Below are positions 1 through 9,147 of a stretch of DNA of 64,000 nucleotides, piece after piece. Origin of the DNA: JABCZH01 sp963803775. GTDB taxonomy: Bacteria > Acidobacteriota > Terriglobia > Terriglobales > Acidobacteriaceae. The notes beneath the pieces were generated by a model. It was given only the letters and a program-made list of their open reading frames with translations. It was not told where the DNA came from and made no database searches. The stretch is from positions 558,001-622,000 of the forward strand of contig CAWDNS010000006.1 in assembly GCA_963803775.1 (NCBI GenBank), read 5' to 3'. The translations under genes were made by a program, and so were the position numbers. Each line of letters opens with the position of its first letter. The stretch's first letter is position 1.

Positions 1-518
1 GAAATTGTCGGCTGATTTGGTTCGGAGGTCGGTTCAGGCTGGGTGAGTTTAGCCAAACCGAAATCCAGAATCTTGATACGCCCGTCTCTGGTGACGAATA
101 GGTTCTCCGGTTTGAGGTCGCGATGGACGATGCCTTTTTCGTGGGCTGTGGCCAGCCCATGAGCGATCTGCACTGCATAGTTGATCGCGGTGCGCAATGG
201 CGGCGGTCCGCCCCGCAACCTCTCGCGCAACGTCTCTCCTTGCAGCAGTTCCGTAACGATGTAAGGAGTGCCGTCCTGCTGGCCCACCTGATGGACCACC
301 AGAATGTTGGGGTGGTTCAGGGACGCCGCGGCTTCGGCCTCCTGCTGAAATCTTCGCAAGCGTTCGGGATCGGCAGAATAGGAGCGCGGTAGAATCTTGA
401 TCGCGACTTCGCGCTTTAAGGCCGTGTCACGGGCGCGATACACCTCGCCCATGCCACCCGCACCGAGTGTGGCGACAATTTCGTAGGCACCGAGTTTCGT
501 GCCAGCAGCAAGCCCCAT
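1..518 (-). CDS. Serine/threonine protein kinase, N-terminal part (runs off the window)
   Basis: This is the N-terminal 172 residues of a Hanks-type (PknB-like) protein kinase; the 3' end lies beyond the left edge. Reading the minus strand from the ATG at 518 gives a glycine-rich loop (LGAGGMGEVYRARD, about residues 18-31), the invariant lysine in REVAIKIL, the catalytic loop HRDLKPEN and the metal-binding ILDFGLAK. All key catalytic residues are therefore present. In bacteria such kinases usually continue into a transmembrane helix and a sensor or WD40/TPR region, which cannot be seen here. No ribosome site is obvious before the ATG. Confidence 0.93.
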   Translation of the reverse strand, partial: MGLAAGTKLGAYEIVATLGAGGMGEVYRARDTALKREVAIKILPRSYSADPERLRRFQQEAEAAASLNHPNILVVHQVGQQDGTPYIVTELLQGETLRERLRGGPPPLRTAINYAVQIAHGLATAHEKGIVHRDLKPENLFVTRDGRIKILDFGLAKLTQPEPTSEPNQPTI

Positions 519-555
519 GGTTGGCCGGTATTATAGCCCCACGCTGCTGATTCCG

Positions 556-1848
556 TTATCCCAGCTTCTTCTCTCGCTTATACTCGTCAAACTTCTCCAG
601 AAACCGGTCGATGTCTTTCTTCGAGATGTAGTACGGCGTTGACAAGCGTAGCTTCGACGGCTCTCCGCCGCGAATGCGAATCTTGTGCTGCTTCCAAAGT
701 GAGTTCTCAAGATCGATTCGGTTGATCGGCGGCACATTCACGGTTGCAATTGCGCAGCGCATGGCCGGATCGGGCGAAGTCCACGATTCCGCGCCACGCT
801 TCATCATCTCTGCCAGAATGTAGTCGCAGAGCTGCCGGTGCCGCCGCTCGATTTTGTCGATGCCGATATCGTTGGCTAGCTTGACGGCCGCGCGCAGCCC
901 CCAAAGTGCCGGCACATTGGACGATCCAATCCTCTGGAATCGCTCGGCGCGAATCTTGACGTCTTCCCAACCTTCGGTCGCAATCGTGTTCCACACCCGG
1001 TCAATGACTTCGTCGCGGACGAACAAAAAGCCCGAACCCTTGGTCGCTTGCAGCCATTTGTGCGGACTCGACGAATACATGTCGCATCCCAACTCATGCA
1101 GATTAAAGCGCATCATACCGGGCACGTGCGCCCCGTCCACTGCCGACAAGATTCCTTTCGATCGAGCCAGTCCGCACAATTCCTTCGCCGGCAGAACCAC
1201 CCCGGTCACCGTCGTGATATGACTAAAAAAGATCACCCGGGTGCGAGATGTGACGGCATCGTTGAAAAGAGTCAACACCTGACTCGGATCCTTTACCGGC
1301 TTGGGCAGCGTGACTTTCTTTACCACGATCCCGTAGCGCTTTGCTCGCAACTGCCAGGGACCCTCGCCGCCGGGATGCTCCTGATCCGTCATCAACACTT
1401 CGTCCCCGGCGTTCATATCAAGTCCATTCGCGATGTAGCTGTTGGCCTCGGTAGCGTTTCGTAGCAGTGCAATCTCGTCGCGAGTGCATCCCACGAACGC
1501 CGCCAGCGGATCGCGAAACTCGTTCCACGCTGCATAGCCCCAAATCGGATAGTCCTCGGGATCATGCTGGTCCAGCTTCTCCGTGGTGTTGTAGCCGTCA
1601 AAGATTGCTCGCAGTACCGGGGCAGGGCTTGAGCCGACGGTCCCGTTGTTCAGATAAACCTCGTCCTCAGGAATGAGAAACTGTTTCCGCAATGCTTCCC
1701 AGTAGCCGTCTTCATTCGTGCCAAACGACGCAGGATTGGGCAGGGAAACGGGCGCTTTCTCCAACTGGGCCAATAAGGTGGAAGGGAGCGCGAATGCGGC
1801 GGCAAGGCCGGTAGTGGTAGTAGCAAGGAAATGGCGGCGGTCGAGCAT
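556..1848 (-). CDS. Tat-exported class V aminotransferase-like PLP enzyme
   Basis: A 430-residue PLP-dependent enzyme of aminotransferase class V (the cysteine desulfurase / isopenicillin-N-epimerase-like fold). The start at 1848 has GAGGAGA seven bases upstream and gives an N-terminus MLDRRHFLATT, a twin-arginine signal, so the protein is probably folded in the cytoplasm and exported. The cofactor region is clear: AVDGAHVPG holds the aspartate that contacts the pyridine nitrogen, and SSPHKWLQ holds the Schiff-base lysine. The frame is open to 2022, but that extension lacks a ribosome site and would bury the Tat signal. The substrate is unknown; exported class V enzymes of this type are usually annotated only by fold. 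Confidence 0.88.
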   Translation of the reverse strand: MLDRRHFLATTTTGLAAAFALPSTLLAQLEKAPVSLPNPASFGTNEDGYWEALRKQFLIPEDEVYLNNGTVGSSPAPVLRAIFDGYNTTEKLDQHDPEDYPIWGYAAWNEFRDPLAAFVGCTRDEIALLRNATEANSYIANGLDMNAGDEVLMTDQEHPGGEGPWQLRAKRYGIVVKKVTLPKPVKDPSQVLTLFNDAVTSRTRVIFFSHITTVTGVVLPAKELCGLARSKGILSAVDGAHVPGMMRFNLHELGCDMYSSSPHKWLQATKGSGFLFVRDEVIDRVWNTIATEGWEDVKIRAERFQRIGSSNVPALWGLRAAVKLANDIGIDKIERRHRQLCDYILAEMMKRGAESWTSPDPAMRCAIATVNVPPINRIDLENSLWKQHKIRIRGGEPSKLRLSTPYYISKKDIDRFLEKFDEYKREKKLG

Positions 1849-2044
1849 GGCAATCTCCTCTTTTCTTTGTAGCGGGAACGCGGTTAGCGGACGCGCAATA
1901 TTACGTCCGGGTACCAAGAGATGGCAAGCTATGTGATTCAAGCTGGGAGCTTTGGCAGTAACCCGCACATGTAAGCCGGGAGACTCGGATAACCTTCCTG
2001 GCGCAGCTTGCGTCCTACTCACAGGGGGCGTTGTCTCTGCGGCG

Positions 2045-2050
2045 TATAAT
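2045..2050 (+). promoter_or_regulatory. Possible -10 element upstream of the M48 protease gene
   Basis: TATAAT lies 40 bases upstream of the protease ATG, in the 240-base divergent gap with the aminotransferase gene. I found no convincing -35 hexamer at 16-18 bases spacing, so this is only suggestive. Confidence 0.3.
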
Positions 2051-2090
2051 CATAGCAACAGCCCGCCCCGTCGCAATAAGGAGTTCGGTT

Positions 2091-3266
2091 ATGAAGCTTC
2101 GCCTTTTGGCCATCAGCGCAGCCCTTCTGGCGTTTGGCGCCAGCGCTGCTTTCGCGCAGACACAAAGCACCACCGACCAAACCGTGTCCACCGGCGCACC
2201 GCAAAGCGGTCAAAGTACAAATGGCCAAAGCGCGCCGAATACTCAAACCGGTGCCGCCAGTAGTTCGGCCCAAACGCCGGTTCAGAACACCCCTCCGCCC
2301 GTGGAACCGGCCGACCCCAGCAAGGTGAAGCATGACGGCGGTAAAGATGACGTCGACGCCATCGGCAATCGCAAGAGTGTTGGCGGTCGCGGTCTGGGTG
2401 ACTGGTATTCCCTTGAGAGCGAAATTCGCATGGGTAAACAGTACTCCATGATGATTGAATCCAGCTCCAAGATGGTCACCGATCCGGTGGTCACCGAATA
2501 CGTAAACCGCATTGGCCAGAACCTGGTGCGCAACTCCGATGCTCAAGTTCCTTTTACCATCAAAGTCATCGACTCCGACGTCGTGAACGCTTTTGCCCTA
2601 CCCGGCGGATTCTTCTACGTGAACAGCGGATTGATCCTGGCGGCGGACGAAGAGGCCGAACTGGCCGGTGTCATGGCCCACGAGATCGCCCATGTGTGTG
2701 CCCGCCACGCCATGCGCCAAATGACCCGGGGGAATTGGGCCAATATCGGCACCATTCCGTTGATCTTCGTGGGCGGCGGCATTGGATACGCCGTACGCTC
2801 CGCGGCTGGCATCGGATTGCCGCTGACCTTTGTCAGTTTTCAACGCGGCTTTGAGGAGGAAGCCGATTATCTCGGCCTCCAGTACATGTATAAAACAGGA
2901 TACGACCCTCAAGCATTTGTTGCGTTTTTCGAGAAGATCGAGGCGCTGGAGAAAAAGAAGCCCGGCACGCTGGACAAAGCCTTCGCCACTCATCCTCAAA
3001 CCCCGGACCGTATCGAGGCCTCGCAGAAAGAGATTGCAACCATCCTGCCCGCCCGGGCTGAATACACTGTGACTACGTCGGAATTCGACGAGGTCAAAGC
3101 CCGTCTGGCAGCCATCGAGAACCGCCGTAAGATGGTCGATCACAAAGACGCAAGCAAGCCGAGTCTGCGGCGCGCCTCGGGCACTGACAAAAACGGTACC
3201 GACGACAAGACCAGTGACGACGACCGTCCCACACTCAAACGGCGCGACGACAGCAGCAGCAACTAA
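2091..3266 (+). CDS. Secreted M48-family zinc metalloprotease
   Basis: A 391-residue periplasmic metalloprotease of the M48 family (BepA/LoiP-like), likely acting on misfolded envelope proteins. The ATG at 2091 has AAGGAG eight bases upstream and opens a clean signal peptide (MKLRLLAISAALLAFG, ending near AFAQ); the frame is open further upstream but without a ribosome site. A Thr/Ser/Gln-rich linker follows. The zinc site is HEIAH at residues 197-201, with the third ligand probably in EEEADYLGLQYM. The C-terminal 40 residues are charged, Asp/Lys-rich and low-complexity. A hairpin terminator follows the stop codon. Confidence 0.9.
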   Translation: MKLRLLAISAALLAFGASAAFAQTQSTTDQTVSTGAPQSGQSTNGQSAPNTQTGAASSSAQTPVQNTPPPVEPADPSKVKHDGGKDDVDAIGNRKSVGGRGLGDWYSLESEIRMGKQYSMMIESSSKMVTDPVVTEYVNRIGQNLVRNSDAQVPFTIKVIDSDVVNAFALPGGFFYVNSGLILAADEEAELAGVMAHEIAHVCARHAMRQMTRGNWANIGTIPLIFVGGGIGYAVRSAAGIGLPLTFVSFQRGFEEEADYLGLQYMYKTGYDPQAFVAFFEKIEALEKKKPGTLDKAFATHPQTPDRIEASQKEIATILPARAEYTVTTSEFDEVKARLAAIENRRKMVDHKDASKPSLRRASGTDKNGTDDKTSDDDRPTLKRRDDSSSN

Positions 3267-3286
3267 AATTTCGCCCGCAAGACAAC

Positions 3287-3312
3287 AAAGCCGCGACTAG
3301 AGTCGCGGCTTT
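3287..3312. terminator. Bidirectional hairpin terminator between convergent genes
   Basis: AGCCGCGACT at 3289-3298 pairs with AGTCGCGGCT at 3301-3310, flanked by AAA and TTTT. It lies between the stop of the plus-strand protease (3266) and the stop of the minus-strand small gene (3334), so it can serve both. Confidence 0.8.
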
Positions 3313-3333
3313 TCCTTGCTTTCTGAAACCAGT

Positions 3334-3570
3334 TTACGCGGCGTGCTTCGTAGCCAACGACTGCGCATATTGCCGCTGGTCCGCTAGGGTTCCGATGATC
3401 TTCATGTCCTGCCAGTCGTAGGGCATCTCTTTGCCACAATCGAGGCACACCACGTAGGTTCCAGTGAGCGAGGCCGCTGAGTTGCGGCGTGAACCGGAGC
3501 GAGTGCTGATAGGAAAACTATAATTTCCATGCCAACAGCCAAAAAAAGCGTCGAACAATTTGTCGACCAT
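3334..3570 (-). CDS. Small conserved protein with a CxxC knuckle
   Basis: A 78-residue protein of unknown function. The ATG is preceded by GGGAGGT at good spacing, so it is very likely translated. It begins MVDKLFDAFFGCWHGN and has a central TYVVCLDCGKEMPYDW block in which the CxxC pair could bind zinc or iron; a further Cys and His in GCWHGN may complete a site. There is no signal peptide or membrane segment. The cysteine block resembles a small protein family I associate with acidobacterial genomes; that is recollection rather than a search. Confidence 0.7.
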   Translation of the reverse strand: MVDKLFDAFFGCWHGNYSFPISTRSGSRRNSAASLTGTYVVCLDCGKEMPYDWQDMKIIGTLADQRQYAQSLATKHAA

Positions 3571-3790
3571 TCTTACCTCCCACGCGCCCGGCTACTACTG
3601 GGCTCTACCTGGATACTTAGATTCAGTTTCCCTATAAAGGGTTCTGTATGCTAGGAGGTAGAAACCCAGAACTAGCGCCGGAGTTTCTCAATCCAGCAAA
3701 GGCTTGCGCAGCAAGGAATTACACCTTGCGGCAAGTACTTTGTAGGCATATGCGGAAAGCCGACTGCGCTTCAGGCGAGTAAGCGAGCCT

Positions 3791-4048
3791 TTAGACTTTC
3801 TCAGGCCCTGCTTTTTTCTGGGCGTGGCATTTTGAGATTATGGCCGTACGCAGTCGCGTGCGCAGGTCTCCAGGCAGTTCGTAAAGTTGGGAATCGCGAT
3901 AGATCTCGATGGTTTTCTTGGTGGTATCGCAGACTACGTAGCAGTTGTGGCACCAGGCCAGATGGTCTTCCAATTCAGCCTTTGTACGGGCGTCTATGAC
4001 TCCATCCAGGTAGTCGGTCAACTCGTGCAAAAATTCAGAGCACTTCAC
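3791..4048 (-). CDS. Zinc-finger anti-sigma factor
   Basis: An 85-residue putative zf-HC2 anti-sigma factor. The HxxxCxxC signature of the family is DHLAWCHNCY at about residues 28-37, with an N-terminal Cys in MKCSEF. It has no membrane helix, so it would be a soluble, possibly redox- or zinc-responsive anti-sigma. It is translationally coupled to the sigma factor: its ATG overlaps the sigma stop codon (ATGA at 4045-4048). That coupling is typical of an ECF sigma with its cognate inhibitor. Confidence 0.88.
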   Translation of the reverse strand: MKCSEFLHELTDYLDGVIDARTKAELEDHLAWCHNCYVVCDTTKKTIEIYRDSQLYELPGDLRTRLRTAIISKCHAQKKAGPEKV

Positions 4049-4701
4049 TGGTTACCATCTCCGCTCGCGTTTGTCTGTTTCCCATTGCCACCCTCACGCT
4101 TCTGAAAGAAACGGCTCAGCCGTTCCCGCAACTGCAACCGCGCACGCAGCAACCTCGACTTCACCGCCGGAATGCTCAAGTCCAGAGCCTCGGCAGTTTC
4201 CTCGGTAGAAAGGCCTTCCACGTCGCGCAAAACAAAAACCGTGCGAAAACTCGCCGGCAAGCCCTGGATGGTGCGGGTTAGAATCTCCCGCAACTCCGCC
4301 TGATTGTACTGCTGCTCAGGATTTGGACTCCAGTCCGCCACTTCCCGGGGCAGCGAGTCTTCTTCCGTCTTAACTTCTTCGTCCAACGAAACCATGCGTT
4401 CCGGTCGACGGCGCCGCAACTTCATCAGCGCTTCGTTGACCGCGATTCGCACCAGCCAGGTATAAAACTTCGACTGCCCCTGGAACTGCTTGAGGTTCCC
4501 GTAAGCCTTCAGGAACGCGTCCTGCACCACGTCTTCCGCGTCTTCGCGGTTCTGCGTGATGTGCTGGGCGATCCGGAACACGTTCCGGTCGTAACGCTTG
4601 ACCAGTTCCTCAAAGGCTCCGACGTCGCCGCCCTTGGCCGCCTGCACCAGTGACATTTCGTCACTGACAGGTTCACTCACTTTTGGTTGGATGGTGCTCA
4701 T
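4045..4701 (-). CDS. ECF RNA polymerase sigma factor (RpoE-like)
   Basis: A 218-residue group IV sigma factor. Region 2 spans about residues 30-95 (FRIAQHITQNREDAEDVVQD then FYTWLVRIAVNEALMKLRRR) and recognises the -10 element. Region 4 follows a short acidic linker (LPASFRTVFVLRDVEGLSTE, then a helix-turn-helix around SIPAVKSRLLRAR). It forms a two-gene unit with the overlapping anti-sigma gene. An N-terminal extension of about 25 residues precedes region 2. The regulon cannot be inferred from the window. Confidence 0.95.
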   Translation of the reverse strand: MSTIQPKVSEPVSDEMSLVQAAKGGDVGAFEELVKRYDRNVFRIAQHITQNREDAEDVVQDAFLKAYGNLKQFQGQSKFYTWLVRIAVNEALMKLRRRRPERMVSLDEEVKTEEDSLPREVADWSPNPEQQYNQAELREILTRTIQGLPASFRTVFVLRDVEGLSTEETAEALDLSIPAVKSRLLRARLQLRERLSRFFQKREGGNGKQTNASGDGNQ

Positions 4702-4889
4702 TCTAAGTCCGATGCAACTATTTTCACGCCGGGCACGGAAAGGAAACCTCTATCTTACTTTGGAATCGGTTCCTGCGCGTAACTGTTTTGACGTTTTTTG
4801 GCAGGCTGGGATAACGCTAAATCCCGTTTTCTTAGTGAACCTTGCACCGGCCGTTACTTCCGTCACTCCGAAGCTCACTCCCCCCTCCC

Positions 4890-4895
4890 TATAAT
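4890..4895 (+). promoter_or_regulatory. Possible -10 element for the GAF-like gene
   Basis: TATAAT occurs 62 bases upstream of the ATG at 4958 in the gap between the divergent sigma-factor and GAF-like genes. No good -35 partner was seen. Confidence 0.3.
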
Positions 4896-4957
4896 CAGGG
4901 CTTTGCGGGACAATAACCGAGGAAAGCCGCACCGGTCGGCCAAAGCGATCACGAAAA

Positions 4958-6100
4958 ATGGCAGAGAACATCCCAATCGAGCAGATTGTCGAACAAGCCG
5001 TTGCCAAGGCTTTGGAAAGCCAACTTCCGCAGTTGCGCGAAAAACTGGTTCATCAGGTATTGGAAGACGCGCGTCCATTCCTGGGAGGCGGTGCCGGTAG
5101 TGGTGCGGGCGATCTGCTGAAAGCAGTTTCAGCCATCCACGGCGGTTCCTCGCAAAAGGAAATTCTTCGAGCGCTGCTCGAAGGCACCTCTGGCTACTGC
5201 GGACGGGCTGCGCTTTTCGTGGTCAAGGCGGGATCGGCCACCGGCTGGCAAGGCCGTGCCTTTGATACCGAAGGCATCAAGGATTTCGCTTTGGACGCAA
5301 GTAGCCCAGCGCCTGCTAGGGTTCTGCGCGACCGAATTGCGGTCAACGCCAGCGTTTCCGATATGGATCCCAAATTCATCTCGCAATTCGGCGCCCCGGT
5401 CGATGAACAGGTTCTGCTGTTGCCATTGCATCTGAAAGACAAGGTCGCGGCTGTCGTGTATGCCGATACCGGCACCGACGCAGGTGGCAAGCTCGACGCC
5501 TCCGCGTTGGAACTACTGGTTGCCACTGCCAGCGCCTGGCTGGAAGTCGCCTCGCTTCGCAAACAAGCCGCAAAAGAAGCTAATAACGAATCCACAAATA
5601 ACGAAAGAGTCGAGAGCCCTGCGCCTCCTCCACAGGCTGCGCCAAGTTTTTCGGATCCCTTTGCCAGCCACGCTCCAAAACATGTTCAGCCCACTCCGGC
5701 GGAAATAGAGGAGCCAGTTGACGCTGTCGCCGCCGTCCAAGCGGCCGCGTCACCACCTGCCGCACCCGCAACCATGGCGGCTGCCGCAGCCGCAGCGCCA
5801 GCCCCGGATGCTTTCGCCCAAATGTCGGTGGAAGACGCCGATGTGCATCGCAAGGCCCAGCGCTTCGCCCGCCTGCTGATGGACGAAGTTAAACTCTACA
5901 ACCAAGCCAAAGTCGCAGAAGGCCGCAAGAACAAAGATCTATACGACCGCTTGAAAGAAGACATCGATAAGAGCCGCAGCACCTATAACAAACGCTACGG
6001 CAATACTACCGCCGCCGACGCCGACTACTTCAGCCAGGAAGTAATCCGCAGCCTGGCTGAAGATGACGTTACGCTTTTGGGTCCGAACTTCCACCGCTGA
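4958..6100 (+). CDS. GAF-like domain protein of unknown function
   Basis: A 380-residue cytoplasmic protein. An N-terminal helix (EQIVEQAVAKALESQ) precedes a segment at about residues 45-195 that has the look of a GAF sensor domain: an ILRALLEGTSGYCGRAALFV block and a closing LLPLHLKDKVAAVVYADTG strand pair. A Pro/Ala-rich linker (about 215-290) leads to a helical C-terminal region (HRKAQRFARLLMDEVKLYNQ) that ends DVTLLGPNFHR. The function is not known. It sits directly upstream of the lytic transglycosylase gene with a 25-base gap and is probably co-transcribed with it. Confidence 0.75.
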   Translation: MAENIPIEQIVEQAVAKALESQLPQLREKLVHQVLEDARPFLGGGAGSGAGDLLKAVSAIHGGSSQKEILRALLEGTSGYCGRAALFVVKAGSATGWQGRAFDTEGIKDFALDASSPAPARVLRDRIAVNASVSDMDPKFISQFGAPVDEQVLLLPLHLKDKVAAVVYADTGTDAGGKLDASALELLVATASAWLEVASLRKQAAKEANNESTNNERVESPAPPPQAAPSFSDPFASHAPKHVQPTPAEIEEPVDAVAAVQAAASPPAAPATMAAAAAAAPAPDAFAQMSVEDADVHRKAQRFARLLMDEVKLYNQAKVAEGRKNKDLYDRLKEDIDKSRSTYNKRYGNTTAADADYFSQEVIRSLAEDDVTLLGPNFHR

Positions 6101-6125
6101 TCGAAAATAGAAGATAATTAAAAGA

Positions 6126-8438
6126 GTGGCTGGTCATCGTGGACAAGTAGTCGCCATTCTGGCTTGGTCGCTTCTGTGCGGCCCGGGGGGATTCACTTCG
6201 CTCGCAGTTTCCCAATCTACAACTCAGTCGTCACCTGCCGCTCCTAAAAAGAAAAGTCCCAACCCAACCGCAGCCCACAAGAAGCCGACACACTCCTCGC
6301 CGCGGCTTCCCCGCATGCGTCAGGCGTTCGTAGCGTCAGCGACGCTCCGGCCTATGGCCGGGCAACTTCTTCGGGATCGCACTCCCAGCGCCTATTCCGG
6401 CGTTCAGGCCTTTGCGGTACGTCATGCCAAGGAAGACGCAGGATCTCTTGCTTGGCTGGTCATCGGATACGCCCACATCCTCGATCACGAGTACGCCAAA
6501 GCGATCGACCCCTTGAATCGCGCTAAGCCCCAAGCCGGCGATCTGGGAGACTATATCAATTTCTATCTAGGCAGCGCTTATCAGCAAACTAGTCGCCTGC
6601 CCGAGGCGATCGCGACTTTCGGTGTTTTCGACAAGGCCTATCCCGAGTCGCTGTTGATTCGCGATGCCCACGTGGTCTACGCCAACGCGCTGGTGGCCGA
6701 CAGCCGGCCACAAGAAGCTGTAGCGTTACTCGAGGCCGATCGTCAACCTATTCGGGCTGATCTCGAACTCGCTCTCGGTCGCGCCTACGAAGCCGCCGAC
6801 CAGCCGGCCAAGGCATTAACCATTTTTCGCAATCTCTTCTACACCATGCCCACCAGTTGGGAGGCGAGCCAGGTTCAGGGAGATATGAACAAACTGGCAG
6901 CCCTGACTCAAACTCCGCCGGTCGGATTAGAGGCCCGCCGCACCCGCGCTGATCTCCTGATGAAAGGCAAGCAATTCAGCGACGCTGCCAGCGAGTACCG
7001 CATTCTGCTCGACTCATCCCCACCCTCCGACCGCCCCGCGGCAGAAATTACGCTGGCTGATGCATTGCGCCGAGCCGGGCAAAGTCGCGAAGCCAGGAAA
7101 ATTCTGGAGCAGGCGCCCAGCTCGCCGCCAGAGCTTAATGCCCAGCGCATCTTTAATCTGGGAGAAATTGCCCGCAGTGCCAATGACGACGATAGTTTCC
7201 TGCGCGTCGTCGACCAGTTGAGACAGCTTGCCCCCACCAGTACGTGGCTGGAGCAGGCGCTGTTCGAAGCAGGAAACATCTATCTTCTTCGTCGAGATTA
7301 CGACCGCACCATCGATTCCTTTCGCGAGCTGCAACAACGTTTTCCCAACGGCGCGCGCTCTTCTTATGCTCATTGGAAAGCGGCGTGGCTGAGCCTGCGC
7401 CAGGGGCGAATTGTCGAAGCCAAGACTAGCTTCGATGAGCAGATTGCCCGCTATCCCTCTTCGCCGGAAGTCCCCGCTGCACTCTATTGGCGCGCCCGGC
7501 TGGCCGAGGAGGACAACGAGGGTGCCCTGGCTCGCGCGTTTTACGTGAAGCTGTCGCAACGCTATCGCAACTACTATTATGGCGAGCAGGCGCGTCAGAG
7601 GCTGGCCAAACTTAAGAGCGATGAACCACCAGCGCACTACGCTTTGCTTGACCGCGTGCCGCCCATCAGTATTTCTGAAAAACTCACCAGCGAGGAAGCC
7701 CCCAGCGATAACCTGCGCGTGCAGAAAGCAGAATTGCTGGCCAACGGCGCACTCCTCGATTTTGCAATTCGCGAGCTACGCGCCGCCGCTGCTGAACAGG
7801 AAAAAGAACAGGGAAAAGCGCAAGAAAAAGGCAACTGGCTACCCGTCGAAATCGCCCGTCTCTACGAGGATGCAGGACGCTACGACGCCGCCATCGAAAC
7901 CCTGAAACACGCCGTGCCCAACTATTTCGCTCTCGATCTTTCCAGTCTGCCGCGGACTTACTGGGAAGGACTTTTTCCCAAGCCGTTTTGGGGCGATCTG
8001 AAGAAATACTCTTCCAGCAACGCGCTCGATCCCTATCTGGTGGCTTCGCTGATTCGCCAGGAGTCTGCCTTCAACCCTAACGCCGTTTCCCGCGCCAATG
8101 CCGTCGGCCTCATGCAACTGCTGCCCAAAGTTGGCAAGAGTGTGGCGAAGCAGGAGAAGCTGAAGAAATTCAATCCCCAGGAACTATTCACTCCGGCCGT
8201 CAATATGCAACTGGGCACGCGCTACTTCCGCATCATGGTCGATAAATTCGACAGCTTTGAGTATGCCTTGGCCGCCTACAACGCCGGATCAGATCGTGTC
8301 CAGGACTGGATGGGACAAGGCAAATACCGCGATCCGCAGGAATTCGTGGAATCGATTCCGTTTACCGAGACCCGCGAATACGTGCAAAACATCATGCGCA
8401 ATGCCAATGTCTACCGGCAGTTATATGGGGCGCCGTAG
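6126..8438 (+). CDS. Soluble lytic murein transglycosylase (Slt70-like) with TPR-type repeats
   Basis: A 770-residue exported enzyme that would cleave the MurNAc-GlcNAc bond in peptidoglycan to give anhydro ends. It uses a GTG start at 6126 and has an N-terminal hydrophobic segment (VVAILAWSLLCGPGG) as signal. Residues about 90-600 are helical TPR-like repeats that build the superhelical ring of this family. The C-terminal SLT domain starts near DPYLVASLIRQESAFNP, where the Glu after RQ is the catalytic acid; NAVGLMQLLP and ALAAYNAGSDRVQDW are the other family motifs. The length is slightly above the roughly 650 residues of Slt70. Confidence 0.92.
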   Translation: MAGHRGQVVAILAWSLLCGPGGFTSLAVSQSTTQSSPAAPKKKSPNPTAAHKKPTHSSPRLPRMRQAFVASATLRPMAGQLLRDRTPSAYSGVQAFAVRHAKEDAGSLAWLVIGYAHILDHEYAKAIDPLNRAKPQAGDLGDYINFYLGSAYQQTSRLPEAIATFGVFDKAYPESLLIRDAHVVYANALVADSRPQEAVALLEADRQPIRADLELALGRAYEAADQPAKALTIFRNLFYTMPTSWEASQVQGDMNKLAALTQTPPVGLEARRTRADLLMKGKQFSDAASEYRILLDSSPPSDRPAAEITLADALRRAGQSREARKILEQAPSSPPELNAQRIFNLGEIARSANDDDSFLRVVDQLRQLAPTSTWLEQALFEAGNIYLLRRDYDRTIDSFRELQQRFPNGARSSYAHWKAAWLSLRQGRIVEAKTSFDEQIARYPSSPEVPAALYWRARLAEEDNEGALARAFYVKLSQRYRNYYYGEQARQRLAKLKSDEPPAHYALLDRVPPISISEKLTSEEAPSDNLRVQKAELLANGALLDFAIRELRAAAAEQEKEQGKAQEKGNWLPVEIARLYEDAGRYDAAIETLKHAVPNYFALDLSSLPRTYWEGLFPKPFWGDLKKYSSSNALDPYLVASLIRQESAFNPNAVSRANAVGLMQLLPKVGKSVAKQEKLKKFNPQELFTPAVNMQLGTRYFRIMVDKFDSFEYALAAYNAGSDRVQDWMGQGKYRDPQEFVESIPFTETREYVQNIMRNANVYRQLYGAP

Positions 8439-8450
8439 TACTCCGATGGT

Positions 8451-8485
8451 TTCCTCTGTGTACCTCGGTGTCCTCTGTGGTTGAG
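8451..8485 (+). repeat. Dispersed CTCTGTG-triplet intergenic repeat, copy 1
   Basis: Three CTCTGTG-like units spaced 9-10 bases, ending CCTCTGTGGTTGAG. It lies between the transglycosylase stop and the VOC gene. Confidence 0.75.
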
Positions 8486-8584
8486 GATCGGATTTTTACA
8501 ACTTTTAACACTTCCGCAACCTTCGCCAGCGTAAAATCGGCAGGTTCGTTCATCTGGCACGAATCAATCTCCAAGGAGCTTTCC

Positions 8585-9079
8585 ATGAAAAGCAACCAGC
8601 CCGTTCCGCCCGGATACCATACGGTTACCGCATCGCTCATTGTGCGCGACGCCGCAGCCGCCATCGAGTTTTACAAAAAAGCATTAGGCGCCGAGGAGCG
8701 CATGCGAATGGCCACGCCCGACGGCCGCATCGGCCACGCCGAGTTGAAAATTGGCGACTCGCTTATTTTCTTGGCTGACGAAATGCCGGGTATGAGCTGC
8801 AAATCACCGCAGAGTCTGGGCGGGACCGCCAATAATCTCTTTCTTTATGTCGAGGACGTCGACACCTCTTTTCAGCGCGCGACCGACGCCGGTGTTCAGG
8901 TGGTAATGCCGGTTGCAGACATGTTCTGGGGCGACCGTTTCGGCAGTTTCATGGATCCCTTCGGCCACAGCTGGAGCATGGCCACTCACGTAGAAGACCT
9001 GAGCCCGCAGGAAATCGAAGAACGCGCCAAAGCGTTCCACGCAAAGATGGCAGAGCAAGCGCAGAAGAAATCGGCCTAG
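8585..9079 (+). CDS. VOC-family (glyoxalase/PhnB-like) protein
   Basis: A 164-residue protein of the vicinal oxygen chelate superfamily, closest in look to the PhnB-like branch often annotated as glyoxalase or bleomycin-resistance-like. The ATG at 8585 has AAGGAGC eight bases upstream; an upstream in-frame extension to 8468 would translate the intergenic repeat and is rejected. Visible motifs are SLIVRDAAAAIEFYKKALGA, GHAELKIGDSLIFLADE, and FWGDRFGSFMDPFGHSW, which carries the metal-ligand positions of the second half. The substrate is unknown. Confidence 0.88.
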   Translation: MKSNQPVPPGYHTVTASLIVRDAAAAIEFYKKALGAEERMRMATPDGRIGHAELKIGDSLIFLADEMPGMSCKSPQSLGGTANNLFLYVEDVDTSFQRATDAGVQVVMPVADMFWGDRFGSFMDPFGHSWSMATHVEDLSPQEIEERAKAFHAKMAEQAQKKSA

Positions 9080-9104
9080 CATCAATCCGGCGGACACAGA
9101 GATG

Positions 9105-9141
9105 ACTCCGTGCGACTCTGTGTCCTCTGTGGTTAAGGTTT
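9105..9141 (+). repeat. Dispersed CTCTGTG-triplet intergenic repeat, copy 2
   Basis: CTCCGTG, CTCTGTG and CTCTGTG units followed by GTTAAG, in the gap between the convergent VOC and lspA genes. Same strand orientation as all other copies. Confidence 0.75.
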
Positions 9142-9147
9142 AGGCAG

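Noticed and set aside
8451..8485. CTCTGTG repeats as a CRISPR array
   Set aside because: The units are tandem within 35 bases with no uniform 30-base spacers, copies are dispersed over 50 kb and no cas genes are present.
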